A DNA stretch of 64,000 nucleotides, taken from the NCBI GenBank assembly GCA_958450365.1, contig CAUEEP010000731.1, positions 248,001 to 312,000 of the forward strand, given 5' to 3'. The position numbers and the translations under genes were made by a program. The notes under the pieces were generated by a model. The model saw only the letters and a list, made by a program, of their open reading frames with translations. It was not told the origin of the DNA and searched no databases. The stretch comes from Mesorhabditis belari. Lineage: Eukaryota; Nematoda; Chromadorea; Rhabditida; Rhabditidae. This document shows positions 36,897 to 60,630 of this stretch, piece by piece; positions within the stretch are counted from its first letter, which is position 1, and each line of letters opens with the position of its first letter.

Positions 36897-38225
36897 ATGG
36901 ATAAGTTCAAGAAGTTCTTCAAGGGAAAGAAAATCGAAAAACACTTCAAGAAGCAAGGCGAAGGAGCCAAACTTGGTGATGGCAGTTCGAACTCCTCATC
37001 GCAAAGACCCGACGTTGCACGAGGCTCAGCGCAAAGTGGAGCTGGCACAATTGATCGAGTAGCCGCTTCAGATGTGGCGGCTCAAGCAGCCTACAGTCGA
37101 CTATTGGCCAAGGAGGAGCCAAAGACGAGCTACTCGCAAAAGAAGATTCAAATGCTTGCCAAGCAGGAGCTGGAGAAAGAAAGGCTCGAACGGGAAGCAA
37201 TGGAGCATCAAATGGGCAATCTTGGACTTCAACAGGCTTCAACGATTGATGAAAAGGAGTTGAAGCACAGCAATGTTATTAAGGGAGTCTTCTACACGTG
37301 TGAGCTGCTAGGTGATGATGTGGCTTTGGAAAAGGATGAGTTGAACAACGTTCTTCAAGAATTTCTTCATGACCAAATCGCCACTGCCGAGGAGGATGCT
37401 TTGATTCCGGCTGTGATCATGCTCTACACATTGAACAAAAAGGATCCACGTCAAACTGCGGTTGATACGATTTGCACCTATTTGAAGAACATTGCCGAGT
37501 TTCCTGATGAGCCAAAGTATCGCCGCATTCGTGTCTCAAACAAGGCGTTCCAGGATCGAGTCGTGAAGGTGAAAGGCGGAGTGGAAGTGCTGGATGCCGT
37601 GGGTTTCAAAACGGTTCTTGAAGGTGAGCCAACAGAAGCTTTCTTGGTGATCGGTGCAGAAATCGCCGTCAACACGGGCACGATTCTCACCGCAATGGAT
37701 ACAATTCGAGAGGGACAACCAGTGCCCATCAAAGTGGCACGTGACACCAAGGCTTTCAAAGTTTCTTCAGGTGGAAGTGTGCCACTTCCCCACTTGCCTC
37801 CAGACTTTTACGATCTAACTGCTGCAGAGCTGGTCAAGGAACAACAATTGCTGAAGGAGCAAACCGATCGAATGACTTCTTTGCGCACCCGCGAGATGAG
37901 GGAACGCGATAGCAGACTTCGCAACTATCGATACAAGTACACGTTGATTCGTGTACGTTTCTCGGACCGCTTTGTGATTCAGGGCACTTTCGGAGTCTAT
38001 GAGCCGGTGCGAGCCCTCAGGGAGTGGGTTGCTGATCAAATTGATCATCCTGCGATTCCATTCACTCTGAAATGCGCAAATGAGCCGCTTAACAACGACG
38101 ATGTCATGTTGGGAGATGCAAAGCTGGCCCCTTGCGCCGTTCTGCATTTGGAATGGGATCATCCACCAAACGGGCCCTCGCTTAAAGAGAGCTTATTGTC
38201 TATCGTGCAGCCACTTGATTCATAA
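36897..38225 (+). CDS. ubxn-6: UBX domain-containing protein 6 (UBXN6/UBXD1), p97/CDC-48 cofactor (442 aa)
   Basis: Adaptor that binds the AAA ATPase p97/CDC-48 in endolysosomal and ubiquitin-dependent pathways. Single uninterrupted exon of 442 codons (human UBXN6 is 441 aa). The N-terminal basic helix (MDKFKKFFKGKKIEKHFKKQ) is followed by a low-complexity linker. The PUB domain lies around residues 165-250 (ALIPAVIMLYTLNKKDPRQ, RVVKVKGGVEVLDAVGF) and binds the p97 C-terminus. The UBX domain lies around residues 340-420 (YTLIRVRFSDRFVIQGTFGV through AVLHLEWD). It is the only intronless gene here and sits second in a probable operon. Confidence 0.95.
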   Translation: MDKFKKFFKGKKIEKHFKKQGEGAKLGDGSSNSSSQRPDVARGSAQSGAGTIDRVAASDVAAQAAYSRLLAKEEPKTSYSQKKIQMLAKQELEKERLEREAMEHQMGNLGLQQASTIDEKELKHSNVIKGVFYTCELLGDDVALEKDELNNVLQEFLHDQIATAEEDALIPAVIMLYTLNKKDPRQTAVDTICTYLKNIAEFPDEPKYRRIRVSNKAFQDRVVKVKGGVEVLDAVGFKTVLEGEPTEAFLVIGAEIAVNTGTILTAMDTIREGQPVPIKVARDTKAFKVSSGGSVPLPHLPPDFYDLTAAELVKEQQLLKEQTDRMTSLRTREMRERDSRLRNYRYKYTLIRVRFSDRFVIQGTFGVYEPVRALREWVADQIDHPAIPFTLKCANEPLNNDDVMLGDAKLAPCAVLHLEWDHPPNGPSLKESLLSIVQPLDS

Positions 38226-38431
38226 TTTCATCCTTCATTGAATTTATTTAAAAACCGGTGTTGATGGTCTTTTTATTTTTTGTCTATTTTTATAACTCTT
38301 ATTTATTTTTTCCAAATTTATCGGTTAAATTTGGCATGACCTTATTTCTATGGCTCTTATATTTTCGAGTCATTTCCTGTGCTTCTTTTATGTTTTGGCT
38401 TTGAAAATGTGCATAAAATTTAGACGCCAAG
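38226..38431 (+). promoter_or_regulatory. Intercistronic region between ubxn-6 and mdt-8
   Basis: About 200 bases, U-rich on the transcript (TTTTTATTTTTTGTCTATTTT near 38270), ending at acceptor AAAATTTAG (38422-38423) eight bases before the mdt-8 ATG. No canonical AATAAA seen. Consistent with operon processing by trans-splicing. Confidence 0.5.
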
Positions 38432-39745
38432 ATGAATTCCTATGGACTGAATGACTACAGCAAATATCAGCACAACCCCGAGCAGGTAAAGATTTAAGTT
38501 TTACTGGCAAAGCAGGCATTTGTCAATATAAGTTACAAGATTAATTTTCTTTAATTGATAGAAAGTTTGTTTAGTTTAAACTTATTTAGGTGGCTCTGTT
38601 TTGCTTGTTTTTAAAATCTTAAGTTAAGGTGAAGCAATCGCTTGCCTACATAACATCGAAGGCGTCCGAGGTGAAAACGATGATCGAGGAGCTGCTCTAC
38701 TTGTTGGATCTTCAGGAAAACGCGCCCTGGCTAGACATGTTGGAGAAATACTCCGCCATTGCCGCTAATATGTCCCAATTACAAGGTGAGCCTTTATTAA
38801 ATTTATTACAATAGCGATCAGTTGATTGAATATATCATAATTTTATTGTTTAGCTTCATTTCGCAAATCGGGCATCTCGGGAATTCAAGAAGACAATGGG
38901 AAAGTGATGCGATCGAATGTCATCGTGCCTCAATTGTTGACTATGGAAGTGAATCCGGAATTGCAGGTAAAGTTGTTTAAGAAGCTAAAGTTAAAGCTGA
39001 GCATGATTGAAGAGCGGATTAAAGAGAAAGAACTTTTAGTTTAGATAAAAATACCTGCATTTTTAGAAACTGACAGAGGGACGTGTACATTCTTGGAATC
39101 ACGAAGTTGTGCCTGTATCTCTACGCACAAAGCCCGACCCGTCAATTGAGCGAGAAGTAAAATTTGTTTTTAAAAGTTGAAATTAATTTGAATTCTAGGA
39201 AATGATACTAGATAATGAACGACAAAACAAAGCCTCCGACAACATTATCAAACAGGTAAACTCAGAATCTTTTCTATGGCTTCAAAGTTTTATTTAGGTG
39301 TCGGCTATGAATAAACACGCTGAATCGCTGATGATGCAACTACAGACGCTAGAACGAACTTCTGAGGATTCTGCGGATTTCAAGGTAAAACTTAGTTTGA
39401 AAGTTCTATTTAGTTCTCGTTTAGCCAACTTATTCGGATGAGGATACAATTTGTTTGGTGAAAGCGATCATGACAGGCATTTGATGTTTGCTATCTGGAT
39501 CTATTACTATTTTAGGTGAAGGCATTCGGGTTGCTCCAAAGCCACAACAGCCGTCACAAGGACAACAACAGCCGGGTAAGCAATGTCCGCGTATTTGTTT
39601 GCTAGAACAGTTTGAATGATTCCGTTAATATCTTTACCATGTCAATTTTAAAATCTAAATTTCTTCTAATTTAGGTGTGGCTCCAATTTCTTCAATGCAA
39701 CCCGGTCCTCTGCAAGGACTTTCCGGTCCATCGATGCGAAGATAA
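38432..39745 (+). CDS. mdt-8: Mediator complex subunit 8 (MED8/MDT-8), 246 aa
   Basis: Head-module subunit of Mediator, acting in the nucleus in RNA polymerase II transcription. Exons 38432-38485, 38629-38785, 38854-38966, 39067-39156, 39199-39255, 39298-39384, 39425-39476, 39516-39575, 39675-39745; all keep frame if intron 7 is GC-AG (donor ACAG|GCATTT). Diagnostic features are the N-terminal helical bundle ([20 protein letters not shown]), [26 protein letters not shown], matching the conserved HxWNHEVVPD..RTKPDP block of MED8, and a Gln/Pro/Gly-rich tail. Third gene of the probable operon. AATAAA at 39968-39973 probably ends the transcript. Confidence 0.93.
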
Positions 39746-40071
39746 AATGATAACTATTTTGTGCGTATTGTAAGTTACCAAATCTTGCTTCATTATAATC
39801 GTTATTGTGGGTTAATCTTGTTCTCCTTTTTGCGTGTAATAATTTGTCGATGAGCGGATTAGCCGACTAATTCGCGAGTGAGGTTTCTCGTTGAATCTCA
39901 TTTCCTTTTATCTGCTTCCCATTTTCCTACTTTCTCTTCGTTTCCTTTGACTTGTTACAAGTTTGCAAATAAATTTTTTTATGCATTTGAAAAAAACTTT
40001 GTATGGAAAGGGCCACTATTGTTTTCAATTTTTAAGAATTATTTTTCTCATTAAACTGTTTGCAGGCTGGG

Positions 40072-40167
40072 ATGGCCTCTTTGTCATCGGGGCGTGACGT
40101 TTGTCGGTCACGTGCCGGGAGTAGTCGATGCGATTTTGTGGGCGTCGAGCCGAGAACTGGTGAATAA
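40072..40167 (+). CDS. Possible 31-aa ORF or spliced 3' UTR of mdt-8
   Basis: A TGTTTGCAG acceptor (40063-40064) precedes an ATG and a 31-codon frame (MASLSSGRDV...) ending GE-stop within GAATAAATG. A matching donor (ATT|GTAAGT at 39768) lies just after the mdt-8 stop. It may be a 3' UTR exon of mdt-8, or a tiny extra cistron. No homology recognised. Confidence 0.2.
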   Translation: MASLSSGRDVCRSRAGSSRCDFVGVEPRTGE

Positions 40168-40566
40168 ATGTTAAATAGTAGCATTTAGTGTTGTAGAACT
40201 AAGCACAATAACGTAAGCTATTATAATGACACCGCAATTCCATTCGTAAGCATGCAGCTTGAGCTCAAATAGCAGCCAAGTCACTTGTGTATTGGTGTTT
40301 GAGAAGGCTTTTAGGTGACGCACAGGTTGAAACTTTCATTTTAACTATTTTATTTAGCAAAAGGTCAGATTAAATGCTCACAGTCTATGTATACGGTGCT
40401 ATCAATAATGACAAAAACGAGATGAGTCCTATTTTTTCTAGGCTCTCGCCGCTCTTCACACATTCTTAACAGTCCCGTTCAGCACCTCATCGATGCATGG
40501 CAGGAAAGGCCATGGTAAAAGAGAAAACAATCTCAAAAGGTGACAAAAAACAAATTCAGCCCAACA

Positions 40567-53348
<12,782 letters not shown>

Positions 53349-55548
53349 TTTAGGGAACGGGGAAATGAGAAAGAAAAGAAAAATTTTTGTTATTATCATT
53401 ATTATCCTTCAATTCGATTTTTGATCTGCATCAAATTTGAAACTTGCTTATATTTCTCATTAGAGTTTATTCCTCCGCTAACAAATTTTCTAAAAGAGAG
53501 AGCTCTCTCGGCTGAAAGGCACCATTTCAGACAAATTACCGTAATCCGCTTGCCATTTTTCATTTGATCAACCCAATTTTGGTATCATTAACTGAGCCTT
53601 GTGATTCTTCATCGAATCATGCCAAAATTGGGCGAATTAGCGGGTAGTTTTGCTGAAATAGGCACTAGGCAAAAATCCATCTAATTCTGATTGCTAAAAT
53701 TCTTTGGTTTCAAATTCTACAACCCCAAAGCTATTAGTCTGGGAGCAATTTTATTGTAAAGATTTCAAAAAATATTGTGTTAACAACTTTTTTTGACGGT
53801 TGTTCACCTCTATGTATTTTATCTCATTTCACCACAAATAGAAAAAGAAAATCGGGTTCAAAATGAATATCATACTTTCCTGAAATTCATCGATTCTTTG
53901 TACAAATGATTTGAATAAACATTTGAAACATTGCCAGTTAATCTTTTTTTTTTACATTCACTCCTACTCCAACAGTTCTTCTTTTGTTCATCTGATACTT
54001 GTATTCGCTTACAACAGTCGAAAGTCCAACATCTAAACACAAAAAAAGGTTTATGTCGTTTATTGGCAGTGATGACCACAACTAATGTGAGCAATTAACA
54101 AACAAATAGAAGCAGCAATTTGTATTTTAACTCTGCTCATCTATTGTACATCACTTCAATTTGTTCTCAGGATTTTTCAAAGGCCAAATGCATTGCCAAA
54201 GGATATCTCTTGGCTCTACAAAAGATCAAGAAAGGAGGTAAACGGGAAAAGTTTTGTTTTGTAAAAAATATTTAACACTTTCGTTTTTGATTCATTCTTT
54301 AAGTGCATCCAAATCTTTTTCAGATCTTTATCATGGATTGTGAATAGATATGGTTGCATCGTCTTCTTCATCCAATCGTCGATCTCATCCTTCAATACAG
54401 CGTAAAAAATATTTTGAGATCCAATCCAACAAGTACAACTATTGTTGGTGCTTTTTCGTGTATCTTGTAAGTTATTGATTCAGTTTTTCTTGTTATTATA
54501 TTCAAATATAACTTTTTAGCTGTGGTCATATTTCGATAAAGTTTCACAACTTAAACGCTTTGCAAAAACAGAGTTTATCACTGAAAAATTGTTATAAAAT
54601 TCAAAAACTGTATTGACGATGACTCGCTAAATTTTGCTCAGGTTGAGCTCCATTCATTTCCAGCTCTTTAATTACTTTTGATTTCAAATTAAGATTCTCA
54701 GAAAGTGCGAATCAGCAACATTTCCAACTAGTTTCAGTAATGGAAACAATTTCAAAACAACGAAATTTAAAAAAATTAAACTTCACAACGGTTTTGCCCT
54801 TAGTCGTAAAAGGTTTTCTCTTTTGAAATACAAAAAATAGCTTCTACTATTTGTTCATCTCTTGCTGCATTTTTGTTTTGTTTCATTCACTACAAAATGC
54901 AATTCAATTCGCTAAATTACAACATGCAACTGGTTGTTTGCCAAACTTTGAATCTATATTGTATTTAGATGAGATGTAGATGCGCTTTTATTCTCCTTTC
55001 TCACTAAATGCTAACAATTAGTTTCCCATCCACCAGTTATGGCACAGGACAATTGGGACAACCGTGTTGTACTCCATCTAAATAGACTATTCTGTCTGTC
55101 AATTAATCTTAAAATTTACATCAAGATGAAGTCTCAAAAAAAAACTCCGACAGCGAATCAAAGCTCACGAGGAAGCGTTTTTTCTTGTAGCTCAAAATTT
55201 TTCAATTTCAAACCGCCAGCATCGAAGGGCCAATTTTTTACCTTCCATTTTTTACCTTTCAATTGAACTGTGTTCAATTCAATTCAATTCAATTCCCCTT
55301 TTTATGCACAAAACACAAGGCAGCCATTGTGTCGGAAATGGAATCGAACCATTGTGTGTCAGGTTCAAGCACTCAATAGCCCGGTTTCGATACGTGCAAG
55401 TTACAAAGGCTGCTTTGGCATTAAAGAGCACCTTTGTTGAAAGTTTCATGAAACAAAAATCTAGAGGAACAAAAATTTGACAGAGCAAAGAGCGGTGGGC
55501 CCTACATAAAGCGTCAAGTGGCCTTGATACAACTTCATTTCACACAAA
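53349..55548. other. Intergenic region between age-1 and the TSP1/C6-like gene
   Basis: Holds a family 2 MITE (53512-53668), an AATAAA near 53911 that might end age-1, a few GTTTCAA heptamers, a short ATTCA tandem repeat (55273-55296) and a tRNA-like palindrome (about 55325-55395, rejected). No exon could be tied to either neighbour. Confidence 0.45.
53512..53668. mobile_element. Family 2 MITE, downstream of age-1
   Basis: CTGAAAGGCACCATTTCAGA, CAAATTACCGTAATCCGC and CCCAATTTTGGTATCATT on the left; TGCCAAAATTGGGC and TGAAATAGGCACTAG on the right. Confidence 0.75.
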
Positions 55549-58500
55549 ATGCTCACAAACTGCGTATTCCTTTTAATTGCTGGTAGGGGTTTCTCTGATT
55601 AAAAAGTTAATGTAAAAAGCTGGTCACCGCGAAGAAGCTAGGCCAAAACATCTTCATAATTTCATTAGATTAGCACAGTCACCACTACCAACTGCAGCTT
55701 ATACTTTCAGGGTGCCGCTTTTTCTTCCGCTTACAAACCTGTTCCCTAGTTAGAACACCATTTTGCTAGTTTACAAGTTCAAATTAATTGAACACCACTA
55801 GACTTTCTTCAAGCAGAGCCGAATTGATTTTTTTCAGTCACCACGGTCGCCGCTACACTTCCCGCTTGTACGAAATGTCCGGTTGGAGGTAACCATAAAG
55901 TTTTCATCGCTTCAATGCACATCCAAAACCTTTACCCAAATGCAATGTTCTTAATTCAGGCATTTGGTCAAACTGGAAAGATTACACGAGTTGCTCCGAT
56001 GTTTGCGGCTTATTCGGGAAAAAAGTGCAAACGAGAACGTGCACTTCTTGGAGCAAAGGATGTTCGTGCACGTGAGTTTCCTTTTTATCTTAAAAATGGT
56101 TGAGTGATGGGTTTTGAGAAGAAAACCAAGCGTAAACTTCTTGTAAACTTAACTTACAGTGGCGCCTTTTCGCGAGTCATTCCGTGTGCTCCAGCTGTAT
56201 GCGCTCCGCCGCGGGCTGTCTGCAAAACGGGCTACACGCAGGTCCGTTTTTTGTTTTTCTATTTAAATCAGGGGAAGAGAACCCTTTCGTAATTTTCTTG
56301 TTGTTTGTTGTTTAATTGTTTAAAATTTTAGTATACAAACAGCGTCACAAAGCAAAAACTTTGCGGCAACGTGTCCCGAAGTGACAACTATGTGGCACCG
56401 AAATGCACGCTGAACAGTTTGTTTTTTTCTTCTTTGAACTGACGAGTTTCTATATTTTAGAAGTGTTCAATCAGTGCCCGTGCCCAGCAGGAGGTAAAAT
56501 TTTCAAATAAATCAATGTTGTCTAATATATCTTTAGGTCTTTGGACTGAATGGTCCGACTCGGGCACCTGCAATGCGACTTGTGGCCTTTGTGGAACGGT
56601 GACGCAAAAGAGGACCTGCCGATCGACGAGCTATGGATGTGCGTGCACGTGAGTTCTCAACTTTGCAGTTTTTTTCACAAAGAATTAAAAGTGGCGCAGC
56701 GACACAAAAAGCCTTTTGTAAGGCGACTCCGTGCTCTACTGGAAGCGCTTGTTGCAATGGGAACCAAGTGGTGAGTTGGGTGTTTGTTTGTTTGTTTGTT
56801 TGTTTGTTTTGGCAAAGACATTGTTCAGCCTGTTTAGTCATCTAGACTTTGTTTAAAATAATAGAGATTATATCTGAGAGCACATCTTGTAAAAATGACT
56901 AATAAGAGCGTTTTTTTAGGTGAAGAACCTTGTTTCTGGTGCCAATCAGTGTGGAGTTCAACTGGGCCCCAATCAGCTTCTCCCATTGCCCACGTGTCCA
57001 AAGGTAAAAAATTTCTTTTGGATTTGGATGAATATTCTTTATGTTTTCTTTGAAAGATTCAAATATTTATAGACAACAACGGCCAAACCCAAGACAACTA
57101 CAAAGGCAAAAAGTAAGAATATTTGGCGGAATAGTTCAGCAAACTTTTCGGCAAATTAAAGAACACTAAAGCTTTTTAAAACGAATATAGAGAACAACGA
57201 ACAGAGAATGGATGGACAGTTAATGGAAATTCATAACTTGAAAGTTTTAAGATTGCTTATCGTGTACGTTGGCAGAACTGAACGCGTTGAATGGGCACGG
57301 CACCGGTTTCTACACTCAAGGAGGTGTCATGTGAGTCAATCAAATGATAAAAAGTTTAATAAAATCTTGATGATTGCAGGGTTTTATAAAAAAGATTTAT
57401 TTCAGTGTCGATGGTGTCTCGGGTTGTAATATTTGTGGATGGAGCTGTAACACGACCACTTCGATGGTGAACATTTTGACCATCACTTTCTCACTCGTAA
57501 ACCATTTAGGTTTCCTTCAAAGTTGTGGGCACCGATTTGACTACAGTAATTCGAAATGACAACACTCATTGTGGATATGTGAGTAGTTAAACGTGTTTTT
57601 TTTACGCAATTTCTCTTATGAACCTCATTCACTTTCCTTCTAGATCAACAACGATAACGATGGACGATATCAATGCTCAGCTAAAGGTGTCTGGCAATTC
57701 AAGACGGTAATCTTTTATGGCTTAAAGAAAATATTTGAGAATTCAGGCAGCTGGCGTGTACACAGATATGGGCAAGTACACGTGTTCCAAGGGCGCCGCC
57801 TGTCCGACCACCACAACCACAACCACAACCACAACTACAACTACAACTACAACCACAACACCGAGAAGTAAACACAAAAAAATTCTGTACACTTTGAAAA
57901 AGTTTTACAGATTGCTTATCGTGTACGTTGGCTGAGCTGAATGCGTTGAACGGGAATGGAGACGGTTTCTATTTCCAGGGAAATGTCATGTGAGCCTTTG
58001 TTTGAACCGCTAAAACTAATAAATGGTGCCTTTGACATTTTCCTATTTTTCCCTGTCTCAAGTTACTTTTTTTGTCTTCATGTTCCTATCTTTAAATAAA
58101 AATGATTTCAGTGTCGATGGTATCTCGGGTTGTAATATTTGTGGATGGAGCTGTAACACGACCACCTCAATGGTGGTTTTTTTCAACACTTTTATGATAG
58201 AAAAGTCTAGGTATCTTGGGAAGTCCTGGGCACCGATTTGAGCACAGTAATTTTGAATGACAACACTCATTGCGGATATGTGAGTGCTAAACTCTGCTCG
58301 CTACTAAATTCAACTATTTTTTCAGATCAACAACGATAACGATGGACGGTATCAGTGCTCGCCGCAAGGTGTATGGCAATTCAAGGCGGTGAGTAAACTT
58401 TGAGCTCTGATTTTACAAAAGAAATTTGCAATTTCAGAGTACTGGTGTGTACACAGATATGGGCAAGTACACATGCTCAAAGGGTGCTGCCTGTCCAACC

Positions 58501-59200
58501 ACTACAACCACCACAACGACACTTCCAGGTGAATCGATTGTCATTAGTGTTATTTGTATTGTCTTCAAGCTGTTCGAAATTCTAGATTAAGGAAATTCTT
58601 AAAAGAAGCCCTAGAAATAGAGAAATAGATAGCTGTTTTAGCTTGTCAATCGTGCTCGCAAAACTTGGACACGCTCACCGGGACCTCGGACGGAACGATG
58701 ACTTTCTCGTATTCGTAAGTTTTTCTTTTCTTTGTTCAAAGCACTTTCTTTTTCAGAACAGACTCCTCTACAAACTGTTTGATTGCCAATTGGACTTGTG
58801 CCGATCCGGGTAACAATGTGAGTCAAAAAAGGATGTACCCATGTATCTTATTACCTAAAAAGTTTTAGATGTACTTCTATGTGGACAATATTGAAGAGAT
58901 TGGAATTGGATGTGATACGGTGAGTGTTGCCGAGGGATTTCTTGCTGAAATTACAGCTTTTGACGAACATTGTCCTGCTGATTTTAAAGCTAGCTAAATG
59001 ATTCTTTCTTTAGATAACACCAACTGGATCGAATTCGGAAGATGTTTTCAAATGTGCTTCCGATGGAACGTGGTCTCTTGGAACGGCGGTGAGAAATTGA
59101 CAAATTGTTATAGAAGAAAGCTGGTTGTCAACAAAAATTGAATCTTTTCTTTTAGACGGACGTTCAAAAGATCTCGTGCACCACACTTGGAAGTTGCTGA
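55549..59200 (+). CDS. Secreted protein with duplicated TSP1-like and C6-like modules, 590 aa, 25 exons
   Basis: A probable signal peptide (MLTNCVFLLIAVTTVAATLP, exons 1-2) is followed by two TSP1-like modules, each spread over four exons: 55960-56493 (WSNWKDYTSCSDVCG) and 56537-57112 (WTEWSDSGTCNATCGLCG). A Thr/Lys linker leads into three Cys-rich modules. The first two (57252-57867 and 57911-58528) are near copies: CLSCTLAELNALNG, CNICGWSCNTTTSM, NNDNDGRYQC, TDMGKYTCSKGAACP, each ending in a Thr-rich spacer. The third (58642-59200) is diverged (CQSC, NCLIANWTCADPG) and ends CTTLGSC-stop. These resemble the nematode C6 extracellular domain, which often pairs with Thr-rich spacers; that family call is tentative. 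All junctions keep frame. AATAAA follows near 59234. Likely a cuticle/extracellular-matrix protein; no function assigned. Confidence 0.85.
56779..56810. repeat. (TTTG)n microsatellite
   Basis: Seven or so TTTG units in intron 8 of the TSP1/C6-like gene, right after the donor of exon 56692-56770. Confidence 0.9.
57802..57861 (+). repeat. ACC/ACA/ACT triplet tract inside a coding exon (poly-Thr)
   Basis: Around 18 consecutive Thr codons, mostly as (ACA ACY) pairs, in exon 15 of the TSP1/C6-like gene. The sister exon 58438-58528 has about 8. Such spacers are usually O-glycosylated, and the tract can change length easily. Confidence 0.9.
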
Positions 59201-60630
59201 TTAATAATCCATCAAAGTTCTCACATTTTGGGCCTAATAAACTTTAATAGAAACGGAGAATTGCATCTTTATAATATGAACAATAAAAGGTGGAAAAAAT
59301 CTCAATAAAAGTCTATCTAAAACGAACCAAAAATCTTGTACGTTGTGATGTGCAAAATTAGCTACAACGAGATCAAAACATTTCCATTCTTTACAATAGC
59401 AAATATGACGATGTTGAGCCATTTCTGGGGGCAAAAAAGAAGACTGATTTCAATATCTAAGCAAGAAGTTGGTAACATATTTATCTACCAATCTATTTAG
59501 ATATATACAGTATCTCAGGTTGACAGCTTCCTTCCCCAACAAGCTTATATTCTCTTATCGTCTCAAAGTTTAATAGTTCACCAATAGTTGGGTGACTACA
59601 TGTCATAGCCGCTAGAATTACAAGTGGCTAGGAGAAAGTTTTATGGGTGCTATGCGCGTTGGGCGTGGGCAGTGTGCGTGGGCAGTGTGCGTGGGCAGTG
59701 TGCGTGGGCAGTGTGCGTGGGCAGTGTGCGTGGGCAGTGTGCGTGGGCAGTGTGCGTGGGCAGTGTGCGTGGGCAGTGTGCGTGGGCAGTGTGCGTGGGC
59801 AGTGTGCGTGGGCAGTGTGCGTGGGCAGTGTGCGTGGGCAGTGTGCGTGGGCAGTGTGCGTGGGCAGTGTGCGTGGGCAGTGTGCGTGGGCAGTGTGCGT
59901 GGCCTCAATTTGCCAGTGACATTTAAATTTTCTTTGGTTTTCGACAACACTGATTAAATTTTAGTTTAGCAAATAGTTTCAAGGCTTTGTTCTAACTTTG
60001 ATACTTTTTCTTTTTAGGTCCCCAACCAGCGAAGAACAAGTGTCACAGTCGAGAGTATCTTTTACAAAATTGACATCATCAACATTTAATTTAAAATCAG
60101 CTTTTATAGCTAAAAGTTGCAAGCTTTTAGGGATAATTACCATTTGGGAAATCGAATGAAAAGTTCGGAAAAAGTTCGAAAAATAAATTAAAAGCACCAA
60201 GAAGAACACGTAAATTGAGATGAATATCTGAAAAATGAAATGAGAAAATGACAAGAGCGGCTCACTTTGTTGTATGAATTTTTCAACATTTTTGTTAGGA
60301 GAAACGAATAAAATAGCCCTAAGAATTGAATTGAAACATTCGAAATTCTCGGAATTGGCTAATTCTGGAGTTAAGACGTACTGGAAATAACTATAAAATT
60401 ACAACCAACGTGGATAAAAGTTAAATACGAAAGTTCAAAAATGAATCATCGTTCGAGTCATTAGGAGTACTAGTTTATGCTGTAATATAAGCTGTAAACT
60501 GTAATTCTGTAATTAAAACTGTAATTCTTGTTTTGTCATGCCTGGTTTCAACGGGTTCACTTAAATTGTGAAATCGACAAAAAGTCACAAAAGACAAAAA
60601 GCTTTTTGTACATTATTATGCCCGATTTTA
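59201..60630. other. Convergent intergenic region with a minisatellite
   Basis: 3' flanks of the TSP1/C6-like gene (+) and the arrestin-domain gene (-). Apart from the 13-bp minisatellite at 59661-59903 it is AT-rich without exon-like frames. Confidence 0.5.
59661..59903. repeat. 13-bp minisatellite (GGGCAGTGTGCGT)
   Basis: About 18 almost perfect head-to-tail copies, GC-rich in an AT-rich setting. Since 13 is not a multiple of 3 and no frame has a stop, several frames on both strands stay open with a 13-residue period; these are not genes. Confidence 0.95.

Noticed and set aside
55325..55395. tRNA-like sequence on the minus strand (AATGG TTCGATT CCATT resembles a T-arm)
   Set aside because: No matching 5' acceptor strand, and the anticodon and D arms do not pair. 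At most a decayed tRNA relic.
57735..57935. Frameshift suspected in the second Cys-rich module (acceptor next to GGCTGAG)
   Set aside because: Using the TTTTACAG acceptor at 57909-57910 restores the frame and adds CLSCTLAE, which the first module also has.
59618..59957. Overlapping open frames of 90-110 codons on both strands
   Set aside because: They are translations of the 13-bp minisatellite.
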